This document shows, piece by piece, positions 55,088 through 64,000 of a DNA stretch of 64,000 nucleotides. The stretch lies in assembly GCF_003589595.1 (NCBI RefSeq), contig NW_020653200.1, positions 2,855,955 through 2,919,954 on the forward strand. Direction: 5' to 3'. The stretch comes from Hyposmocoma kahamanoa. Lineage: Eukaryota > Arthropoda > Insecta > Lepidoptera > Cosmopterigidae. A program made the position numbers and the translations under genes. The notes beneath the pieces are model-generated. The model did no database searches. It saw nothing but the letters and a program-made list of their open reading frames with translations, and was not told the origin of the DNA. The stretch's first letter is position 1, and each line of letters begins with the position of its first letter.

Positions 55088-55132
55088 ATGTTGTTCCTGA
55101 TAGTAATGGTCGCATCTTTTGCCACAGTCGAG
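55088..55132 (+). CDS. Secreted-protein gene 2, exon 1 (signal peptide)
   Basis: ATG at 55088 gives MLFLIVMVASFATVE, a short hydrophobic signal peptide, ending in phase 0 at GTCGAG|GTAAAT. The arrangement matches exon 1 of gene 1. The following 2.5-kb intron holds a Penelope palindrome, an LTR-like insert, a foldback element and a LINE fragment. Confidence 0.65.
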
Positions 55133-55261
55133 GTAAATAAGTTGTTATAGAATATGTATCTAAAAATGTATGTAATTATATCTATGTTGGAATAACCGGA
55201 GTATGTACTCGTGAACGTGTTACGCAACCAATTGTTTCTTACGAGCTATTAATTATGTTTA

Positions 55262-55955
55262 GGAAATGAAACTATTTTTCCGGATTTAAATCGCGTATAT
55301 TTGTATTTTCAAACAAACCGAACGTTTCGGGCCCTTTACAGGTCCCATGGTCACGCACGTGGCCAGGCTGGCTTGACCAAGGGATTTGTCGAAGACCCAA
55401 AACGTTGGTTTCTTTGATAAAACAAATGTACGCATTAGGATCCGAAAAAATGGTTTTTTAGGAACTTACGTGGGTGGTCCTATTAACCACTCGGATTTAA
55501 CGTGCTCACTATGGGGATTCCAGATAAATTCAAAACTCCGTTATAATTTAGTTGTCACACTTTTATTGTTCCTGCCAATTAGTATACGGTACAATGCAAT
55601 TAGAAGATTTACACAGATTTACTCGGAACTATTTATGGCGAGGAATATTATTGGAATCGTTCGGACCGTGCGCGCGACTGGCGATGACTGACTGCGCACA
55701 CGCGGAGGGCTGAAAACGTAACGTCAGCACTGTGTCCCTACAATATTCCTCCCCTACAACCTTTTTTGAAAAAAATACAAATACCAAAAACAAAAATAAC
55801 ATTTACAAAAATACAGTTACAATTTCAAATGCAATTATAAATAAACGCTAGTCAGCATAACGTGCCAGTCTAGCAAGTTGCAACACACATGTATCGTGTC
55901 CTGTGTCCCTACAGTTTCATTTCCTATGTGTAGGTAATAATCGCGAAAATTTAAG
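55262..55955. mobile_element. Penelope palindrome (copy e), split by an LTR-like insert
   Basis: The left arm GGAAATGAAACTATTTTTCC runs to CCCATGGTCACG, and the degraded right arm (AAACGTTGGTTTCTTTGATA) runs to GGATCCGAAAAAAT. The right end resumes at TTTCATTTCCTATGTG and finishes AAATTTAAG. It lies inside intron 1 of gene 2. Confidence 0.7.
55457..55913 (-). mobile_element. 457-bp LTR-retroelement derivative with GTTT duplication
   Basis: On the minus strand it begins TGTAGGGACACAG, then continues with AT-rich internal-like sequence to TGTAGGGGAGGAATAT, a polypurine tract. A second TGTAGGGACACAG and an LTR-like stretch with AATAAAAG (about 55565) follow. GTTT lies on both outer sides (55453-55456 and 55914-55917). 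The repeated TGTAGGGACACAG suggests an internally deleted LTR element. The family is not determined. Confidence 0.5.
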
Positions 55956-56834
55956 AACTACTAAACACTCGATGTTGTCCAAATAGTTTAATTCATTGGT
56001 CAACAATACTATTCAACGTATTATTCAATGAGTATCCAAGAGGACTAGTGGTGATGACGAAGTAAGCTTAGATTATTCGGGTAAAATTGTAAGTAGTTTG
56101 TCCCTGTGGAGTAGATTTATCATCAATGGTCGGAAACAGGTGTTCCACATAAATGTATAGATACATGTATAGATATAGCTACAAGGAGCGACATACAGGT
56201 AGAGTTGTTAGAATCACCAAATATTAATTAATTACAGTTTCGTTGGTTTCAGTAGGACAAAACTACTGACCTAGGAAATCGAAGTTGGATTTTAAAGAAA
56301 TTCTAATGAACCCGTGTAAAAAAATGCAGTAAATAACTGACCTTTTACCAAAACAGAGAATAAAAAGTAACGAGAATGGTCACTCTCCGCCCCTCCCTAG
56401 CTTTAGGTACCGCATATTGACAGTCACATTGACGGAACGGCAACATTTGGTAGTAGGACTTAAGAAAAAAATATATATTTACGAGGGGAATTTTAATATT
56501 TTAGTTTGAATGAGAATCGTTGTGAACCCGCTTTTAAAATATTTCATTTAAATTTAAAAACACGGTATAACAGATTTTCATAAATTCGAACCACTAGCAG
56601 ATATGTCGTACGTACCTATTTTAAAAGTAAACTGTTCACACTAGCTTATTACTAGCTTTTTATAAAAAAAACTACTGGACGCTTAAACAAGACGAAAAAG
56701 TTTTTTCTTCATAAATAGAATAAAGAGAGGAGTTTCTTTCGTCAGGAAATCTGGAATTCGAAAAAGTAAATTAGTTAATATTTGGTGATTTTAACAACTG
56801 TATGTCGCTCCTTGTCGCTATATATATATATACA

Positions 56835-56859
56835 TGTATGTGTGTGTGTGTGTGTGTGT
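56835..56859. repeat. (GT)n microsatellite
   Basis: About twelve GT units following a TA run. Confidence 0.9.
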
Positions 56860-56871
56860 TAATTTTTCAAT

Positions 56872-57165
56872 TTGGTTCCGCCCTCACCGTTCCTCCTTCG
56901 GTCGACTAGAAGGTCCGGAGCACTCCATTCTTATGTCGTTGATATTCCACCTATTCGCACTAAGCGCTTTGCTTCCTCCTTTCTGATGCGTACGGCAAAG
57001 GAATGGAATGCTCTACGGCATCTGTATTTCCCGAAAAGTACAATTTGGGGCTATTCAAGGCTAGAGTGAATAGGCATTTTTTAGGCAAACGCGTCCCATC
57101 GTCGGTCACATCGTCGCTTAACATCAGGTGAGATTGTGGCCAAGCGTGTGTCTATTATATATATA
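56872..57165 (+). pseudogene. Jockey-type LINE 3' end inside the foldback element
   Basis: HSYVVDIPPIRTKRFASSFL and MRTAKEWNALRHLYFPKS are followed, after a shift, by LGLFKARVNRHFLGKRVP. The tail is an untranslated stretch (ATCAGGTGAGATTGTGGCC) and a TA/A-rich end. It matches the minus-strand copy at 23690-24190. It is 5'-truncated and dead. Confidence 0.75.
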
Positions 57166-57672
57166 AAAAAAAAATACATGTATCTATCTATATGTGGAAC
57201 ACCTTTTTCCGACCACTGATTGTGATACAGCTACTTTACAAGTCGTGGCAGTTTATTAAATGGAAGAGTAGAGAGAGTCTAAACATGTATCAAGTTTTGC
57301 TGCATTAGCTTAAAAGAACTTTTTGAAGAAGAGACTTTTTGCGTAAAAGAATGACGGCCGTTGGGGCAGAAAGGTTCTCGAATGGAGACCATGCACCGGA
57401 ATGCGCGTAGTGGGACGGCTTTCCTTCTGCTAGATCGACGGATGACCTGGTAAGGGCGGCGGGTAACCGTTGGATGCACGTCGCGTCCGATCCGCTATTC
57501 TGGAAGTGTTTGAGGAAGCCTAAGTTCAGCAGTGGACGGCTTCCGGCTGATATGATGATAATGATGCGTAAAAGAATTAGTACCTAGTCATGTGTTAGAT
57601 TCATAAAGAGGTAACGTAAGGAAGTTATACACGCAATGTAATCTAATAACACGTTATATTTTGGTGTTTTAG

Positions 57673-57739
57673 TGTGCAATTCCAGGGACTTTCTTCTGGA
57701 AACCTCGGCTGGCTCTCATCATGGCAATTCCAACGACAG
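57673..57739 (+). CDS. Secreted-protein gene 2, exon 2
   Basis: Bounded by TTTTAG and GACAG|GTAATA. It enters in phase 0 and leaves in phase 1, and encodes CAIPGTFFWKPRLALIMAIP then TT. It shares AIPGTFFWKPR and IPT with exon 2 of gene 1 and has the same phases, so the genes are paralogs, probably from a tandem duplication. No third exon is visible downstream before the window ends. The 100-N gap at 57942 or more distant sequence may hold it. Confidence 0.75.
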
Positions 57740-57941
57740 GTAATAAAAAAATTTTGTACCTAAGACCACAACCAAGATAATTTTATAGGGTTGGAAGATT
57801 CAAAGAAGATATAAATTCATTTTAACGACACGAAATTACTGCCCATGTATATAACGGACCAATACCGTCACTCTTCGTCACAATTGGACGTAGTTAAGCC
57901 TATTCAATCATGATTTCTATTTACGCAATTATTTCAAATTT

Positions 57942-58041
57942 NNNNNNNNNNNNNNNNNNNNNNNNNNNNNNNNNNNNNNNNNNNNNNNNNNNNNNNNNNN
58001 NNNNNNNNNNNNNNNNNNNNNNNNNNNNNNNNNNNNNNNNN
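57942..58041. other. Assembly gap (100 N)
   Basis: Unresolved bases, probably of arbitrary length. Confidence 0.99.
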
Positions 58042-58489
58042 ACAAATTGAATATTGACACAGCATTTAGCATATTTGATTTTATTTGTAAAACATCGACA
58101 GCGTAATAAAGCCGTCAAAGTGTTATAAGACCCGTAAAAAAATTTTTGGGCGATCATGGTTTTATTTCAGTTTTGTGTGTATAATGTTTTATTAAGTTTA
58201 CGCTTAGAATAATAACGCATAGAATGATAGTTTCATAAAAAACGAACTGTCACAAGTGAGGCAAAAATCAAATTCATGTAGGCGTAAGCAACTTGTATTT
58301 ACGCTCGTCGGCACGCACACAAATATACAAATAATGATGCCATGGAATAACATTTCCCTCAAAAGAGGGGAAATTGTATCTTGCTTAACTCATCATTAAG
58401 TTAAAGGTGCCTATAGATATGCTCGATTTTGTCGATCGTTACTGTTGATCGACAACGTCAAGTGACAGGAATTTTCAAAAAAAAATTTT

Positions 58490-58980
58490 TTTGGTGATCC
58501 TTGTGGAAATGGCATTTATATCTGAATACACGAAGGTGGACACGACTTTTCTCATTTGTAAATCCAATATGGCAGACACGTCTTTCCAAATAAATGCAAA
58601 ATGGGAATCGTTTTCGAGGTATTCGAGGTGCTCATCACGAATATGGCATTTATTTCTAAATCCTAGATGGCGGACACGACTTTTGAAATCAATGCAATAT
58701 GGGTATCATTTTCGAGGTATTTGGGGGTGCTCATTACGAATATGGCACTCATTTCTAAACCCAAGATGGCGGGCACGATTTTTCATATAATGGCAAGTTG
58801 GGGATCGTTTTCGAGGTATTAGGGGTGCTCATTAGAAATATAGCACTTATTTCTAAATTCAAGATGGCGGACATGGCTTTTCAAATAATAGCAAGTTGGG
58901 TGTCGTTCTCAAGGTATTTGAGGCTGCTCATTCCGAATGTAGCATATATTTCTAAATCCAAGATGGCGAAGAATTAGAAG
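58490..58980. repeat. Satellite-like tandem array, 5 units of about 100 bp
   Basis: TTTCTAAATCCAAGATGGCG and variants recur near 58553, 58654, 58752, 58851 and 58950, with ATCGTTTTCGAGGTATT and GGTGCTCATTACGAATATGG at fixed offsets. Units differ by about 10-20 percent. The 99-codon frame across it is an artefact of the repeat. Positions 58045-58490 hold nothing recognised. Confidence 0.85.
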
Positions 58981-58984
58981 TCTT

Positions 58985-60115
58985 GCCCGCTATCTTGTGT
59001 TCAGATATACATGCCATTTCCTTATGGTTTACCAAAAATACATTTTTGAAAAACCTACAAGCGAGTTTAAGTGCGACTATCGAATTTGAATATATAAATA
59101 GCCATATTATCTGTGGGTATGTTTACATGAAAGTACACGATAACAATAAAGAACCTGAACCTGAAAGTTATTTATACACGATTTTGGAGAACTGACGATG
59201 ACTTTTCAGTCAGTGTTAGTTCCCTGAAATACGAGTAATTTTAGTTACGAACTTTTGAGTCTGGCCAAGACAATTTTTTTAAATGAGTGTATGATGAACA
59301 AGAATAATGATTTTTCACATGAAACTAATGAAGGCAAATACTAAATATATTTCGTAAAAATAGCTAACGTAAATTCCCTACAATGTTGTTGCGGCGGTGT
59401 ACATTTGTAGAAATTTTGCAACCGTCGCGATATTGCCTATTCCCAAAAAATTACGTAATATAATTATTTTGAAACAGAATAGCAAAATGGGGAGAAAAAA
59501 CCCGTTATTTTGCAACATTTTTGTATCTTGTTGCAACGAAATTAATTTTCTTTTTTAGTGAATATTTACATAAAAATACAAGTTGAAACGCGTTACTTCC
59601 TTGTGGAATGTGATGTTAGTGTCTATTTTATGTTTGTCTGATCTATTTTTAAACCCAATTACCGCACATTTCGTCATTTTTAGCAAAAATCTTTGAGCTG
59701 TTCGCGGTACAACTTGACCTTGAGCACTGACTGCCCGCTCGCTCATGTAGGCCCATACGGCGTCCTACAATTTGCCTCACTTAGCGTTTGCGGGCTAGGT
59801 TTCTATGCGTTATTATTCTAAGAGTTTACGTATACCTTACGTACCTAAACACAACCCAAAGTGATGCAAAGGTTAATAAAATAATGTTCATTTCAATTAT
59901 AATGTCACACAAGCGATGTCCTTTTTACCCGTGGCCGTATAATTAATTAAGTTGGAAGAAGGTAAGTTTTTTTAATGACGCTATTTTGTCGACAGTCGTT
60001 GTACTGTAGATTACTCTCAATATGTTACTTATTACTTTTAAAAATCTCTAATGTTGAAAAATCTAAGATTGAAACAAAGTTTAAGATTGTTTTGTTATGC
60101 GATTTTTTTCGTTCC
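58985..60115. other. Intergenic, nothing recognised
   Basis: AT-rich. The 70-codon frame at 58983-59195 has no motif. Confidence 0.3.
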
Positions 60116-60656
60116 AAATACAGTAAAACCCCGCTTTGCAAGATTTCTTTTTAACGCGATTTTCGCAATTCGCGGTAAATTACTCCGCTTTACGCGGATG
60201 CATTGATTTAGCCAATGTGAACCCGTAGCTTCTCAGTTACTAAAAGTGCATTGTCAGGGGTAGTTCTTTCTTTAATTTGTAATCTGATTGGTACTGTTTG
60301 TTATCCAGTGAATTGTAAAAGATAATTTTTACGAACAATAACACCACCGGCTAAGAATGAAGAGCGTAAGAGCTTGAGTTTGGAGACGAAGATAAAAGTT
60401 TTAGAAAAGATGAGATCGTTCGAATCATAGTTTAGTATATAGGTACTCATAGATTGGCAATGCAAGTGAAAGAGCGTTAGTATACACTTATGTTAGAGCG
60501 AGATGGGTGACGAGACCACTTCATTAGCCTATATAGCCTAGGTTCATATAGCCTGTATGAACCTAGGGTCAGCTGACAACGAAACAAATTTCGTTTATTT
60601 TTGAAAAATAATTGGTTTTAAAATGTGAAATAGTGTTAAACGGACGTTTATTAGTC

Positions 60657-60721
60657 ATGGTGTTCATTGCCGGATGTAACTCATCTAAAAAGGAAAACTC
60701 GCAGAATTGTACATTTCACAT
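60657..60721 (+). CDS. THAP-domain gene, exon 1
   Basis: ATG at 60657 encodes MVFIAGCNSSKKENSQNC then TFH and two bases (AT), ending at donor AT|GTATGTAC. This gives the cysteine pair and FH that open the THAP C2CH zinc finger, a sequence-specific DNA-binding module. The exon leaves in phase 2, and exon 2 enters in the matching phase. The product may be a host THAP protein or a P-element-type transposase. Confidence 0.75.
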
Positions 60722-61149
60722 GTATGTACTATTTAAATTTTTAGCTGTCTAAAAGCACTACCACAAAAGTTTTTTACGTAAATATATCCGAAAAATTATA
60801 CCATTCAAGTGCATCAATAACCCAAACGTATACGAATTCAATTAAAAAATATATCAAATATGTGAATTTCTGAAATTCATAACCCCACTTTCATAGAGAT
60901 TGACGCAATCGATAATATGTTATCGAGATGTCATTAACTGAAAAAGAAAGGCAACGGCGTGGCTTGCATACAACCGAAATCATCTTCATACCTAATATTA
61001 TTCAATCAGAAATTTCTGGTTTTAGTACTTTATATTTAATTAATATTGCATTAGTGCATTATTTTTTGTCTACATTAAAACGAAAATTTCTTTTAATAGC
61101 GTAGTTGAGGCACCCATTTTTTTTATGTTAATTATTGCTTTTGATTCAG

Positions 61150-61327
61150 ATTTCCTCAAAACATTGAAGTACACCAGAAATGGCTTATAATGCCAAAGAG
61201 AGAAGACTGGGTTCCCAAAAAACTTTTAAAAATATGCAGCGAACACTTTGAGGAAAAATGCTTTTCCTTTAGAGGCAAGGAAAGAGTAAAGCTACGTTCT
61301 GGTTCTGTACCCACATTATTCATGCCG
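61150..61327 (+). CDS. THAP-domain gene, exon 2
   Basis: The acceptor TTCAG (61148-61149) opens A TTT CCT, completing HIFP across the junction. It continues QNIEVHQKWLIMPKREDWVP, ICSEHFEEKCF (the C-x2-H pair of the finger) and LRSGSVPTLFMP (the AVPTIF-like box), ending in phase 0 at CCG|GTATGT. All landmarks of a complete THAP domain (FP, W, P, CSEHF, VPTLF) are present over the two exons. A 428-base intron separates them. Downstream exons were not identified, so what is attached to the domain is unknown. A LINE fragment sits in the next intron. Confidence 0.85.
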
Positions 61328-61339
61328 GTATGTCTTACA

Positions 61340-61610
61340 ATTAATGGATTTTTGTGTAGTACTACTCTCGTCAACAACAAATCAGCGGCTTCGAGGGCCG
61401 CAGTTGGAGTTGTCCTCATGCAGCCAATCGTCGCCATGCAGGCTAGTCTTTGGAATTTGTCCAGCTTGTCGGTTGCGGTCGTCAGCTTGGTTCGTGACCA
61501 CCACACTATCGCGCCGTAACTGATCATGGGTCTTATCACCGTTTTGTAGAGCCATAGTGTTATCTTGGGTGAAAATCCCCATTGTTTCCTACCATCCTAT
61601 GGCACTGCCA
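61340..61610 (-). pseudogene. LINE fragment in an intron of the THAP gene
   Basis: The minus strand reads ITLWLYKT, VIRPMISYGAIVWWSRTK and FQRLACMATIGCMRTTPT, then AALEAADLL. This is the conserved segment after the reverse transcriptase of R1/Jockey-like non-LTR elements, just before RNase H. It is a short fragment with frame breaks. Confidence 0.7.
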
Positions 61611-62733
61611 GAAGGTGATAGTAGCTTTCTTAATTTTGTATTGAATCATTAATTAAGTCTCGGCGTTTTGCGATAAGACATTTTGGTGAATACGACGAAG
61701 TGAAATGCCGGTGTAATATGTTAATCGATATTAAAGTTAAATCAGTGGATGGCGCAACACTGTTTATCTTGCATACATGCACATTATATGCACAAAGATG
61801 TATTTTAGTTTTGGTCTCATCTCCAATACTTCAGGGCCAATCTATTGGATATACTAAATCTATGGTTCGAATTGCACGTTCGTTACAATATTTAACTTTT
61901 TATTCGATCATACCCCGTTCTTTCCCTAGTCGCAATCGTTAGGTCAAGTTAGACCGACCAAAAAAGTACAGCACCAGACGGGTCACACAAAAAAGAACAA
62001 CCCCGTTTTCCGCGAATTTCGTTTAACCCGATTTTGTCCGGAACGCATCTATTGCATTACTGTACTTGGTGTCATAGGTTATCCTGTTTAACTTTATAAC
62101 GTTGTGTGTGGTTTTGTACATTTTTATTCTTGATGAGTTGTATAATTGCAACAAACATATTTTGATGTTTAATAAAATACAAAGTGAGAGTTCTTTAAAT
62201 GCAGCAAAAAAGGACAAATTATTATTAGAATGTTAAAACTTGTAGGTACTTGGTCTTATTTAGAAATAATTAAACAGTTCAACTTTGCAATTTTTAAATC
62301 ATACAAATAATTGAATTTGAAGTTAGATGGGCCTTATTGGCCCAGGCTACATTAGTGTCTACTTAATGTAATTTGTCCATTACATTGTTGTACTCACCTG
62401 TCTGTGATTTTTCAGGTTTGTATTTTGTGTGTTTCGTTGGTGTTCTTTTATTATTTTTTCTTAATAAATTTTAATTTTTTAATAAAATTATAAAACTTGT
62501 CCTACCGGGAACCGAAGAGCAACGGAATTCATTCCGGGGCACTACCCAGAATACCCAGACCAACACTAGCCAAAACCACTTTTATTAAGAAACAGGTACA
62601 AAAAGAAAAACTTCAATGTAGGCTGCTCAGTAATTTAGCAGATATGAAGTTCTATAATTGCATTGCTATTTCCAAATTACGCGCTATGGAGCTCGACGTC
62701 GTTCAGCCGCTGTCTGCCTTTCCAAGAACCTTA

Positions 62734-62975
62734 TTCTGCCGCCGTTAGTTGAAAGAGCGCTTGTGATAAAAGCTCAAAACCGAGAAAATAATGTTTAAAG
62801 AAATGAAATTAGAAAAATATCTACTTTTCTCTTGTGGTAACTTCATAATTATGTTATCCACATAGGAAAAAAATAACAATAGTGACACAGCGGCCTTCTG
62901 TTACTGATCACGGCAAAATACATAACATTTTTGTTTTAAATGTCACATGCTCCCTTTTAACTAGTGGCGGTAGTA
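62734..62975. mobile_element. MITE, second copy of the family at 4833
   Basis: The left end TTCTGCCGCCGTTAGTTGAA and the inverse of TACTACCGCCACTAGTTAAA at the right correspond to the ends at 4833-5033. The interior shares GAGAAAATAATGTTTAAAGA and CTTTTCTCTTGTGGTAACTT. It is about 40 bases longer than the first copy. Confidence 0.7.
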
Positions 62976-63274
62976 TGGTTGAGAAGCTAAGTAGGTAACA
63001 ACTTGTATTGGCTGTGGAGGCATAAGGTGCTGACAACAGGCTGCGCCACGCTGCACCGCGGAATTACTCTTATATTAAAAGAAATGTATACCTTTTTCCT
63101 TTCTATTCTACTTGTATTTCATACGATCACTTACATATTTTATGGTACTATCCAAACTGTTTAGTTCATTGTTGAGTAAGGTATTAGGAGCTGAGAGACG
63201 TCCAGAAAAAAAAAATTGCTCCTAGTATTTTAACCAAACGAAACATAAAATATCTCGTTTCATGTGTCCACAGT

Positions 63275-63275
63275 A

Positions 63276-63310
<35 letters not shown>

Positions 63311-63311
63311 C
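63275..63311. repeat. (AAT)n microsatellite, probable LINE tail
   Basis: About twelve AAT units. They lie 3' of the minus-strand LINE (63425-64000), where a simple-repeat tail is expected. Confidence 0.8.
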
Positions 63312-63424
63312 CATTTATTTCAGACTTACATTCATCCATAATATTTGTTAGTAACGAAAAATACTTAAGCTAGTGTTAGGTTTAAAATAATAAAATAAAA
63401 ACCAGCCAATGTCAGGACAACTGG

Positions 63425-64000
63425 CTACGCATTGGCAGCAGTGTGCAAGCGCATCCACCGCCCCAGCATTGGGGACTCCCATCTTTCCACCAATGTGCTC
63501 AGGATGCTGTTCGTACTGAGACGCATACGACGGAGTAGTGATGAACTACGCTTTCGCATGATAGCGTAGAAATCGTCTACATGTTTCTCAGCAAACATGG
63601 TCGACGCGTTACAGAAAGGTGGAAGTCGGAACAGCATCCTGAACGCATTGTTATACTGGATGCGCAGTGCTCCGTATGTTCGCCGCGTGTAACTGACCCA
63701 CAGGCTGCACGTGTAAAAAGACTGGCAATATGCTTTAAAAAGCGTTACCTTTACTTCATCTGTACATCGTGCAAACCTGCGAGCCAACATATTGCCACGG
63801 ACAGCCAGCGCCCTGCGCTCCCTTTCCACATCGGCATTATCGCATAGGTCCTCGGTGACCCAGTGACCCAGATACTTAAATTGTTTTGTCTGCTTTAGAG
63901 GAGTGCCACCTAGATCAATGGAAGGCACTGTGGTATACGTTTTAGTACCTGCTTTAAATACCATGCACTCACTCTTCAGCGCATTGTATCTGAGCCCGTG
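63425..64000 (-). pseudogene. LINE pol C-terminus, running off the window
   Basis: A continuous frame from the window edge to a stop at 63425. It reads ECMVFKAGTKTY, FKYLGHWVTEDLCDNADVER, NMLARRFARCTDEVKVTLFK, YCQSFYTCSLWVSYTRR, YNNAFRMLFRLPPFCNA and DDFYAIMRKRSSSLLRRMRL. This is the region after the reverse transcriptase of an arthropod non-LTR retrotransposon. It shows no frameshift in the visible part, so the copy could be young, but its 5' part lies outside. A fragment of the same family is at 46700-46967. Confidence 0.75.

Larger units (their letters stand above)
56105..57245. mobile_element. Foldback element with about 130-bp inverted repeats, split by a LINE
   Basis: The left arm 56105-56235 includes GGTCGGAAACAGGTGTTCCA, CTACAAGGAGCGACATACAG and TTAGAATCACCAAATATTAA. 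The right arm is its inverse in two pieces (56765-56832 and 57178-57245), separated by a microsatellite and a LINE 3' end. The roughly 530-base interior is non-coding. It lies in intron 1 of gene 2. Confidence 0.7.
60121..62062. mobile_element. Possible pogo/Tigger-like element (TA-flanked)
   Basis: CAGTAAAACCCCGCTTTGC at 60121 and the inverse of CAGTAATGCAATAGATG ending at 62062 are each bordered by TA (60119-60120 and 62063-62064). Subterminal regions on both sides carry TTAACGCGATTTTCGC / CGCGAATTTCGTTTAACC motifs of the sort seen next to pogo/Tigger ends. Only the first six bases of the ends match strictly. No pogo transposase is recognised. THAP exons and a LINE piece lie inside. Confidence 0.4.

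Noticed and set aside
58491..58790. 99-codon gene
   Set aside because: It lies wholly within the 100-bp tandem array and repeats with it.
63581..63847. 88-codon plus-strand gene
   Set aside because: Shadow frame opposite the LINE C-terminus.
1..64000. CRISPR arrays, bacterial operons or phage genes
   Set aside because: No regular short repeats with unique spacers and no prokaryotic gene organisation. Introns, SINEs and eukaryotic transposons dominate.

Overview
The window is eukaryotic and almost certainly from an insect. A moth or butterfly is the best guess. This is an inference from the AT-rich, intron-bearing sequence and from the mix of repeats (Tc1-like, Transib, Penelope-like, Jockey-like and Gypsy elements, tRNA-derived SINEs, and many short terminal-inverted-repeat elements). 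Nothing looks prokaryotic, and there is no operon, CRISPR array or rRNA. Two assembly gaps are present (13150-13549 and 57942-58041).

Layout. 1-7.5 kb: a GC-rich patch, a palindromic Penelope-type relic, a possible first exon, MITEs, a SINE and dispersed repeats. 7.55-11.75 kb: a truncated Penelope-like element that keeps its GIY-YIG endonuclease. A 3.2-kb Transib (RAG1-like) transposon with RSS-like ends and a 5-bp target duplication has inserted into it. 12-15.5 kb: a SINE and several foldback elements. 15.9-20.5 kb: a decayed minus-strand Gypsy retroelement that has lost its reverse transcriptase, with a 183-bp Penelope palindrome inside gag. 20.5-22.3 kb: an intact Tc1-like transposon inside a small MITE. 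22.4-28.3 kb: LINE 3' ends, microsatellites and nested MITEs. 29.7-32.8 kb: a non-autonomous repeat split by a Jockey-type LINE. 33.6-34.7 kb: a dead Tc1 copy. 35.5-36.1 kb: a likely host exon on the minus strand. 42.2-46.7 kb: a second copy of the non-autonomous repeat, split by an LTR-like element and by a second intact Tc1 transposon. 49.2-50.3 kb: a LINE fragment. 55-64 kb: a nested Penelope/LTR insertion, a foldback element, a 100-bp satellite, a TA-flanked pogo-like interval and a LINE 3' end.

Host genes are sparse and spliced. Two paralogous plus-strand genes share the same layout: a signal-peptide exon ending in phase 0, then a short exon ending in phase 1. The first (37379-52405) can be followed through four phase-compatible exons, with a roughly 14-kb intron packed with transposons. 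The second (55088-57739) shows two exons, and its first intron is also full of transposons. A THAP zinc-finger domain is encoded by two phase-matched exons (60657-60721 and 61150-61327). Another THAP-like first exon lies at 39646-39725.

The main interest is the nesting. Target-site duplications let several insertions be ordered in time, and the Transib copy shows the 23-nt-spaced heptamer and A-rich nonamer-like layout expected of an ancestor of V(D)J signals. I found no gene cluster that would amount to a new multi-gene system.
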